From NCBI GenBank assembly GCA_003511465.1, contig DOID01000025.1, positions 12,094-18,157 on the forward strand: a stretch of 6,064 bases of DNA, in the 5' to 3' direction. Below the pieces are notes generated by a model. It searched no databases and was not told the origin of the DNA. It worked only from the letters and a program-made list of their open reading frames with translations. The position numbers and the translations under genes were made by a program. Shown here in pieces: positions 1 to 3,966 of the stretch; within the stretch, counting starts at the first letter, position 1; each line of letters begins with the position of its first letter. This stretch comes from Bacillota bacterium. Lineage in GTDB: Bacteria > Bacillota > UBA4882 > UBA10575.

Positions 1-146
1 GGGAAGACATGCTCCCGCATTACTTGCCATTCTTCTTCCGCCAAGCCCATGATCACCTTAAGACTGGTCGGCGCCGCTAGGGTAACACCGGAAATTTGAA
101 TGCAAAGGATGGCAATTCCTAACAGTAAACGAAATTTTCTCTTCAT
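1..146 (-). CDS. Extracellular solute-binding protein of a sugar ABC importer, N-terminal fragment
   Basis: This is the first 48 codons of a gene that runs off the left edge of the window. The ATG at 144-146 follows a strong SD (AAGGAGGA, GGAGG at 156-160) with a 9-nt spacer, so the start is secure. The peptide begins MKRKFRLLLG, with a basic n-region and a hydrophobic stretch to about residue 24. A probable signal-peptidase-I site follows Thr-Leu-Ala, near residue 25. The mature part opens with LKVIMGLAEEEWQVMREHVF, which resembles the first beta strand and helix of family-1 sugar-binding proteins. The only Cys in the hydrophobic core (residue 15) is preceded by Ile-Leu, so there is no lipobox. 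The gene lies 132 bp downstream of the MalG-like permease gene on the same strand and should deliver sugar to those permeases. Family is fairly sure; substrate is unknown. Confidence 0.8.
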   Translation of the reverse strand, partial: MKRKFRLLLGIAILCIQISGVTLAAPTSLKVIMGLAEEEWQVMREHVF

Positions 147-152
147 CAAAAT

Positions 153-162
153 ACTCCTCCTT
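153..162 (-). promoter_or_regulatory. Strong ribosome binding site of the solute-binding protein gene
   Basis: AAGGAGGAGT on the minus strand is close to a full match to the anti-SD end of 16S rRNA. Its GGAGG core sits 9 nt before the ATG at 146 and fixes that start. Its strength fits a binding protein made in excess over its permeases. Confidence 0.8.
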
Positions 163-230
163 AAATTTGGCTTCTTTTTAACCTAGACCAGTAGGTTCCA
201 TTTGGGATTTCCCCAATCACCTCCCTTTAA

Positions 231-259
231 GTTATCAGCCCCTCCTTTAAAACTTGCAA
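231..259 (-). promoter_or_regulatory. Candidate sigma-A promoter for the solute-binding protein gene
   Basis: On the minus strand TTGCAA (254-259) and GATAAC (231-236) are separated by 17 nt. Each hexamer matches 4 of 6 consensus bases. No terminator-like hairpin was found between the permease stop at 279 and this point, so the SBP gene may also be reached by read-through from the permease operon. A separate promoter would explain higher SBP output. This is a pattern match only. Confidence 0.3.
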
Positions 260-268
260 CCGCTGAAA
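254..268 (+). promoter_or_regulatory. cre-like site (possible CcpA binding)
   Basis: TTGCAACCGCTGAAA matches the B. subtilis cre consensus WTGNAANCGNWNNCW at all specified positions but one (A in place of C at position 14). It overlaps the candidate -35 hexamer of the SBP promoter, where CcpA binding would repress. By rough estimate about two such one-mismatch matches are expected by chance in 6 kb on both strands, so only its position makes it worth listing. Confidence 0.22.
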
Positions 269-278
269 TAGAAACAAA

Positions 279-1154
279 TTAATACTTCAAAGCGCCGGAG
301 AGATAATCGCTCTTTAAGTAATTTTGGAGCACAAAAGTAACAATCATGACCGGAATAGTTAAAAACACCGCATAGGCCGCTGATTCAAACCAGTTCCCCC
401 GGCGGACATAATAGTAGGTTTTAATCGGCAACGTCGACTCGGCGAGGCAAAGATAAACCGCATAGGTGAACTCATTCCAGGACTCGAGCCAACACAAGAT
501 ACTACCCGCCGCCATACCGGCCATGGAAAGGGGTAGCACCACTTTCAGCAAAGCCTGGCCTTTGTCACACCCATCAACCAAAGCCGCTTGCTCCAGATCT
601 TTGGGGATCGAATCGAAGGTTCCCGTCATAATCCAGGCCATCAAAGGCAATACCTTGATCAGATGGGCCAAGACCAAGCCGAGATTAGTATCGACCAATC
701 CCCAACGGACAAAGGTTACCGAGATCGGGAGGGCAATTCCGACCTCAGGAAACATACGGGTTGAGAAGATAGCCAGTAACACACCATACTTAATATTACG
801 GGGTAAACGGGAGATGACATAGGCCGCCGGAGCAGCAATCAGCACCCCCAGCACGGCAACGAAGGTTGCCACCACCGTGCTTTTCCATAAGGGCACCCAA
901 ATATGGCCTGCTGCTAAAACCTTTTTCCAGTGGTTCCAAGTAAAGTTTTTAATTAAGAAAGGCGGGTGTTGGGTCAAGATATCCTGGGGCGCACTGACGG
1001 AGATTTTAAACAAAAGCAAGATAGGTACCAGAATAAAGGCGATCGTTAAGGCGATAAATAGAAACCGCAACCCTTGGTTGAGCCTATGCCGCAACAGTTT
1101 AGTGCTGATTTTATGCTCGGCCATGACAAGACCCCTCTGTTCGCTGGTGTTCAT
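279..1154 (-). CDS. Carbohydrate ABC transporter permease, MalG-like (CUT1 family)
   Basis: This 291-aa inner-membrane subunit has the usual length of MalG-type permeases, which form a heterodimeric pore with a MalF-type partner. Hydrophobic segments lie near residues 29-50, 91-113, 123-146, 158-178, 209-226 and 259-281, giving the expected six helices. The cytoplasmic EAA loop that docks the ATPase is at about 187-209, with Ala190, Ala191, Asp194-Gly195 and Leu207-Pro208. The usual Glu at 189 is Gln. The ATG at 1154 follows GGGAGG (1162-1167) by 7 nt and overlaps the upstream permease stop (ATGA, 1151-1154), which implies translational coupling. An in-frame ATG at 1124 also has a purine-rich site (AGAGGGG) 7 nt upstream, so a protein 10 residues shorter is possible. 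No ATPase gene is present; CUT1 importers of Bacillota often share an MsmX-like ATPase. Confidence 0.93.
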   Translation of the reverse strand: MNTSEQRGLVMAEHKISTKLLRHRLNQGLRFLFIALTIAFILVPILLLFKISVSAPQDILTQHPPFLIKNFTWNHWKKVLAAGHIWVPLWKSTVVATFVAVLGVLIAAPAAYVISRLPRNIKYGVLLAIFSTRMFPEVGIALPISVTFVRWGLVDTNLGLVLAHLIKVLPLMAWIMTGTFDSIPKDLEQAALVDGCDKGQALLKVVLPLSMAGMAAGSILCWLESWNEFTYAVYLCLAESTLPIKTYYYVRRGNWFESAAYAVFLTIPVMIVTFVLQNYLKSDYLSGALKY

Positions 1155-2017
1155 TGCTCAACCTCCCTTGAACCCACCATCCCGATATACCCGAAGACGA
1201 AGATGGCGATCACCACCATCAGAATGGTGGAAGCAGCCCCGGACGTATGGATGTTGTTATAATCAAAATATTCGCTATAGGCGTAAGTCCCAAGAAACAT
1301 CGTATTCCGACCGGCGAGCACCATCGGCAATTCAAAGATCCGGAAGGCGTCAATCGCCCGTAAAATCAAAGCAATCGTGAAGAAGGGTTTGATCAGCGGT
1401 AAAGTGATATAGAAGAAATTTTGCCGACGGGAAGCCCCGTCAATGGCCGATGCTTCGTAGACTGTGGTTGGAATGCTCTCGAGCCCAGACAGAAGTAGAA
1501 CAATGACCAAAGGCGTCACTTTCCACATATCGGCTACCGCGACCATGAACAGTGTTCGGAAGCCCCCATTTGCCCAATCAATCGGCAGCTGAATCAGGCC
1601 AATCCGGTAGAGAAATTCATTTAGATATCCGTTGGTACTGAAGATGTATAACATGATCACACCGGAAACAACCGTTGGCACCCCCATGGGAATCATAGTA
1701 ATGGCGCGAAAGATGCCCCGGAACTTATGCTTAGTGGTCAAAAGCAAAGCAACCATCATCCCCACGCTCATCTCCAAACCCAGGCCGATCAATGTGACTA
1801 AAAGGGTATTCTTTAAGGCCTCGCCAAACTTTCGACTACCCACAATCTCCCGGTAGTTACCCAAGGTTGGAAACTCCCCGGTGATTTGATCTTGAAAACT
1901 AAAGATGATACATTGCAAAACCGGGACAAGGGTAAACCCTAGTACAAAAAGGATTAGTGGCAGAACCATCAGTATTTCCAGCTTATGATGTTTAAAGATT
2001 ATTCTTAATGTCGCCAC
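1151..2017 (-). CDS. Carbohydrate ABC transporter permease, MalF-like (CUT1 family)
   Basis: This 288-aa membrane protein is the MalF-type partner of the adjacent MalG-like subunit. Hydrophobic segments lie near residues 13-38, 70-94, 103-126, 155-177, 209-225 and 261-282. It lacks the long periplasmic loop of E. coli MalF, as is normal for six-helix CUT1 proteins. The EAA loop runs from about Glu188 to Pro207 (EASAIDG, then ITLP), with Ser in the third EAA position. The start is GTG at 2015-2017, preceded by GAGGTGG (2026-2032) with an 8-nt spacer. An in-frame TAG lies directly upstream, so the ORF cannot extend further. It is the first gene of the permease operon, and its TGA overlaps the ATG of the next gene. 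It is divergent from the AraC-type regulator across 302 bp, the usual arrangement for regulator and target. Confidence 0.93.
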   Translation of the reverse strand: MATLRIIFKHHKLEILMVLPLILFVLGFTLVPVLQCIIFSFQDQITGEFPTLGNYREIVGSRKFGEALKNTLLVTLIGLGLEMSVGMMVALLLTTKHKFRGIFRAITMIPMGVPTVVSGVIMLYIFSTNGYLNEFLYRIGLIQLPIDWANGGFRTLFMVAVADMWKVTPLVIVLLLSGLESIPTTVYEASAIDGASRRQNFFYITLPLIKPFFTIALILRAIDAFRIFELPMVLAGRNTMFLGTYAYSEYFDYNNIHTSGAASTILMVVIAIFVFGYIGMVGSREVEQ

Positions 2018-2025
2018 CTACTTCA

Positions 2026-2032
2026 CCACCTC
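2026..2032 (-). promoter_or_regulatory. Ribosome binding site deciding the GTG start of the MalF-like permease
   Basis: GAGGTGG on the minus strand lies 8 nt before GTG 2017. Together with the in-frame TAG at 2018-2020 it fixes this non-ATG start. Confidence 0.75.
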
Positions 2033-2052
2033 ATCATTTGCTTCCAGATAAA

Positions 2053-2074
2053 TGTTAACAAAGGGCTCTGTTAA
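2053..2074. repeat. TGTTAA repeat cluster in the permease leader
   Basis: TGTTAACA (2053-2060, itself palindromic) is followed 8 nt later by TGTTAA (2069-2074). This gives a direct repeat with 16-bp periodicity and an inverted pair TTAACA/TGTTAA. It lies 36-57 bp upstream of the permease GTG. It could be an operator, but the motif is short and AT-rich. Confidence 0.3.
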
Positions 2075-2178
2075 AATGAAGTGAATATCTTTTTACTTTT
2101 GTTGTTATCTTGGCCACATGAACGATCAATAAACCGATGCTCATTTAAGCGACGGTAAAAAAGGTGTATATTTTGCGC

Positions 2179-2206
2179 TTTTTAGGGTTTATTTGTCATC
2201 TTTCAA
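2179..2206 (-). promoter_or_regulatory. Weak candidate promoter of the permease operon
   Basis: On the minus strand TTGAAA (2201-2206, 5 of 6) and TAAAAA (2179-2184, 4 of 6) are 16 nt apart. This would leave a leader of about 155 nt. The TTTTGCGCT copy at 2171-2179 would overlap its start site. No better leftward promoter was seen, and an activator-dependent promoter may lack a good consensus. Confidence 0.2.
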
Positions 2207-2212
2207 CTCTGC

Positions 2213-2241
2213 TTGCCGCTGCCGCCGTAATTTTGTAAACT
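2213..2241 (+). promoter_or_regulatory. Candidate sigma-A promoter of the response regulator gene
   Basis: TTGCCG (2213-2218) and TAAACT (2236-2241) are separated by 17 nt, each matching 4 of 6 consensus bases. Transcription would start near 2248. The 10-bp inverted repeat would then lie inside the 5' untranslated leader, not in the promoter itself. Confidence 0.35.
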
Positions 2242-2265
2242 AAAAGAGAGAGTGGTCAAAGGGAA

Positions 2266-2301
2266 GCTTTTTGCGCTGTAATCAAACACAACGCAAAAAG
2301 C
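2266..2301 (+). repeat. Perfect 10-bp inverted repeat just upstream of the regulator SD
   Basis: GCTTTTTGCG (2266-2275) and CGCAAAAAGC (2292-2301) are exact reverse complements separated by 16 nt. The right arm ends 2 nt before the SD (AAGGGGAGGA, 2304-2313). It may be a two-half-site operator or an mRNA hairpin beside the ribosome site. It lacks a T-tract on either strand, so it is not an intrinsic terminator. Confidence 0.6.
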
Positions 2302-2303
2302 CC

Positions 2304-2313
2304 AAGGGGAGGA
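2304..2313 (+). promoter_or_regulatory. Ribosome binding site of the response regulator
   Basis: AAGGGGAGGA has its GGAGG core at 2308-2312, 7 nt before ATG 2320. This supports the chosen start, which also gives the usual short lead-in to the REC domain. Confidence 0.8.
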
Positions 2314-2319
2314 AGCCTA

Positions 2320-3951
2320 ATGTATACGGTGATGTTAATTGACGACGAACCAATTATTTTAGAAAAATTACGGAATGTCATCGCTTGGCAGCAGGAAAAT
2401 TGCCAAATCGTGGGCGAGGCAACGAATGGCACCGAAGCCTTGAAACTTTGCCGTGAGTTAAAACCGGAGCTGATCTTCTCCGACATTTACATGCCACTGA
2501 TGGACGGGATCGAATTGGCGGAAGAGCTCAAGAGTCTGCTTCCAGAGAGTCTGGTCATCCTGATCAGTGGTTACAACGAATTCTCCTATGCCCAGAAAGC
2601 TATTGAAGCAGGGGTTTTTCGTTATCTGCTCAAACCAATCCGCGCCGGCGAATTAAGTAGCATCCTCGCGGAAGCCAAGGAATGCTTAGCTGAACGCCAC
2701 CAAGCCTCTGAAGAAAAAATCAGGTTGCAAAACCTGATTAAAAAGAACCTCCCCGGCTTGCGGGAGAAATTTTTCCTGAAGCTGATCAACGGCGAACTAG
2801 GGAAGGAAGATCTCGCGGAACAATTCGCTTTTCTGGAGATCACGCCCAAGGGGAAGTGGTGGGGAACGATCCTCTTTCATCTTGACAACTACCTGCAACT
2901 AGTGAAGATGAAAAAAGAAGTTGAGCTACAACTGTACAAATTCCGCCTCCTTGATTTAATCAAAGAACACTTTACGCTCCCGGCCTATTCCTATGCTTTC
3001 ATCAATAAACCCGATGAAATTGTTCTCCTCTACAGTCTGGAGGATGACCAGCAGGAAAAGGCGTTATACGAAACAACCCTCGCCATCCAAGACGAGATCC
3101 TCAAAACCGACGGGATCTCTTTCTCCGCCGGTTTTGGTGGACTTTACCCCGATCTGGTTTCACAGGAAAGATCCTACCAAGAAGCCCGTTTAGCGCTGGA
3201 ATTCAAAATTTGGACCGGCGCCAATGCCCTGATTCCCTATGAAGATATTGAAAACTCCAAATCAGGACGTCTGCTTTATATTCGCGACCAAGAAACCTTC
3301 TCTTCCCTCCTCCGCGCCGGCGATCTAGCAGAAATCATCTGTTTTATCGATGATTTTTTTACGACGATTCAGGTCGATAATTACCTACAAATCGCCAAAA
3401 GCTACCTGGATTTAACCGTTTTGGATTTTGTTAATCAGATTATCCGTGCCGTCTTAGAGTTCAGTGGGACGCTAGAAGAAGTCTATACCCCGGACTTCAA
3501 TCCCTTAGCGAAAATCAACACTTTAGAGACCATTGATGAGCTTAAAGCATGGTTAATTGAACTTTCCAGCCATGCGGTGGCGTTTATTAATCAACACAAA
3601 CAAAAGGTCGGCCGCAATTTCGTTGATCAAGCCCGGGTTTATATCGAGCAAAATTTCCGTGATCCCGAACTGAACCTGGAACAAGTCGCCAATGCGGTTT
3701 TTATTAGCGCCTGTTACTTAAGCCGCCTTTTTAAAGAAGTAACTACTTACCCGCTGACGGAATTCCTAAACCGAACGCGGATCAAAGAAGCAGAAAAACT
3801 CTTGATGACCACCCCGGCAAAAATCTACGAAATTGCCAACGACGTTGGGTTTCGCGACAGCCACTATTTTGGCATCGTCTTTAAAAAAATAACCGGGCTT
3901 TCGCCCAGTGAATATCGGGATAAAGTCCAGTTGAAGGAGTTCCTTGATTGA
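2320..3951 (+). CDS. Response regulator with REC and AraC-type DNA-binding domains, YesN-like
   Basis: This 543-aa cytoplasmic transcription factor is of the normal size for YesN-type regulators. The REC domain spans about 1-120. Its acidic pocket is Asp8, Asp9 and Glu10, the phospho-acceptor is Asp55 (FSDIYMP), and Ser83 and Lys105 (LLKPI) complete the switch set. A coil at about 115-145 leads into a middle region (about 150-420), which ends in a stretch typical of YesN proteins (GISFSAGFGGL, then SYQEARLAL, near 265-293). The AraC module is at about 434-535. Its first helix-turn-helix is near 453-472 and its second near 500-523, followed by the family signature GF-x-D-x-x-YF and FKKITGLSPSEYR. 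Its presumed kinase is the convergent gene 15 bp downstream. Its divergent position implies control of the permease operon. The symbol yesN is not assigned because orthology is unproven. Confidence 0.95.
   Translation: MYTVMLIDDEPIILEKLRNVIAWQQENCQIVGEATNGTEALKLCRELKPELIFSDIYMPLMDGIELAEELKSLLPESLVILISGYNEFSYAQKAIEAGVFRYLLKPIRAGELSSILAEAKECLAERHQASEEKIRLQNLIKKNLPGLREKFFLKLINGELGKEDLAEQFAFLEITPKGKWWGTILFHLDNYLQLVKMKKEVELQLYKFRLLDLIKEHFTLPAYSYAFINKPDEIVLLYSLEDDQQEKALYETTLAIQDEILKTDGISFSAGFGGLYPDLVSQERSYQEARLALEFKIWTGANALIPYEDIENSKSGRLLYIRDQETFSSLLRAGDLAEIICFIDDFFTTIQVDNYLQIAKSYLDLTVLDFVNQIIRAVLEFSGTLEEVYTPDFNPLAKINTLETIDELKAWLIELSSHAVAFINQHKQKVGRNFVDQARVYIEQNFRDPELNLEQVANAVFISACYLSRLFKEVTTYPLTEFLNRTRIKEAEKLLMTTPAKIYEIANDVGFRDSHYFGIVFKKITGLSPSEYRDKVQLKEFLD
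2714..2739 (-). terminator. Terminator-like hairpin antisense to the regulator gene
   Basis: AATCAGGTT (2718-2726) and AACCTGATT (2731-2739) form a perfect 9-bp stem with a 4-nt loop. On the minus strand the stem runs straight into four more Ts (2714-2717), then C. On the plus strand the loop is GCAA, a GNRA-type tetraloop. It lies in codons for the linker after the REC domain. It could stop antisense transcripts heading toward the permease operon. The stem has only 3 G-C pairs, and a chance match is quite possible. Confidence 0.35.
3883..3909 (-). terminator. Probable intrinsic terminator of the histidine kinase transcript, inside the regulator gene
   Basis: Read on the minus strand, ACTGGGC, a GAAA tetraloop and GCCCGGT form a 7-bp stem (3892-3909). 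It has four consecutive G-C pairs and one G-U wobble. It is followed by TA and seven Ts (3883-3889). The hairpin starts 57 nt past the kinase stop at 3967, a normal distance. On the plus strand the wobble becomes a C-A mismatch and no T-run follows, so it is directional. It overlaps codons for the conserved AraC motif around residues 522-530 of the regulator. Confidence 0.7.
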
Positions 3952-3966
3952 CCGGGGGAAGTCCAC

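Larger units (their letters stand above)
2018..2319. promoter_or_regulatory. Divergent intergenic control region between permease operon and AraC-type regulator
   Basis: This 302-bp stretch has no credible gene on either strand. It must hold the start signals of the permease operon (leftward) and of the response regulator (rightward). It is AT-rich toward the permease side. Visible parts are a candidate rightward promoter, a weak leftward promoter candidate, a perfect 10-bp inverted repeat next to the regulator's SD, two direct copies of TTTTGCGCT (2171-2179 and 2269-2277), and TGTTAA repeats near 2053-2074. I infer that the response regulator binds here; no established operator sequence was recognised. 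Confidence 0.75.

Noticed and set aside
1213..1230. CCACCAT-CAGA-ATGGTGG hairpin near the end of the MalF-like gene
   Set aside because: Seven-bp stems are expected several times by chance in 6 kb. There is no T-tract on either strand, and the codons fit a normal membrane helix.
877..1380. 167-codon plus-strand open frame across the two permease genes
   Set aside because: It is antisense to two clear ABC permease genes with intact EAA loops. Its own translation is low-complexity (Arg, Pro and Ser rich) with no recognisable domain.
2022..2036. Mini-ORF ATG-ATG-AGG-TGG-TGA on the minus strand ahead of the MalF-like permease
   Set aside because: Four codons with no good SD of its own, and it overlaps the SD of the permease. 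It is explained by the GAGGTGG ribosome site.
2252..2281. Nine-codon plus-strand GTG frame in the regulator leader ending TAA
   Set aside because: The purine run AGAGAGA abuts the GTG with no spacer, so initiation is unlikely. It has no attenuator-type codon run.
3332..3360. Plus-strand AAATCATC/GATGATTT hairpin followed by extra Ts inside the regulator gene
   Set aside because: The stem is 8 bp with only two G-C pairs and a 9-nt loop, and the Ts encode Phe-Phe. It is too weak to be called a terminator, and it would abort the regulator mRNA.
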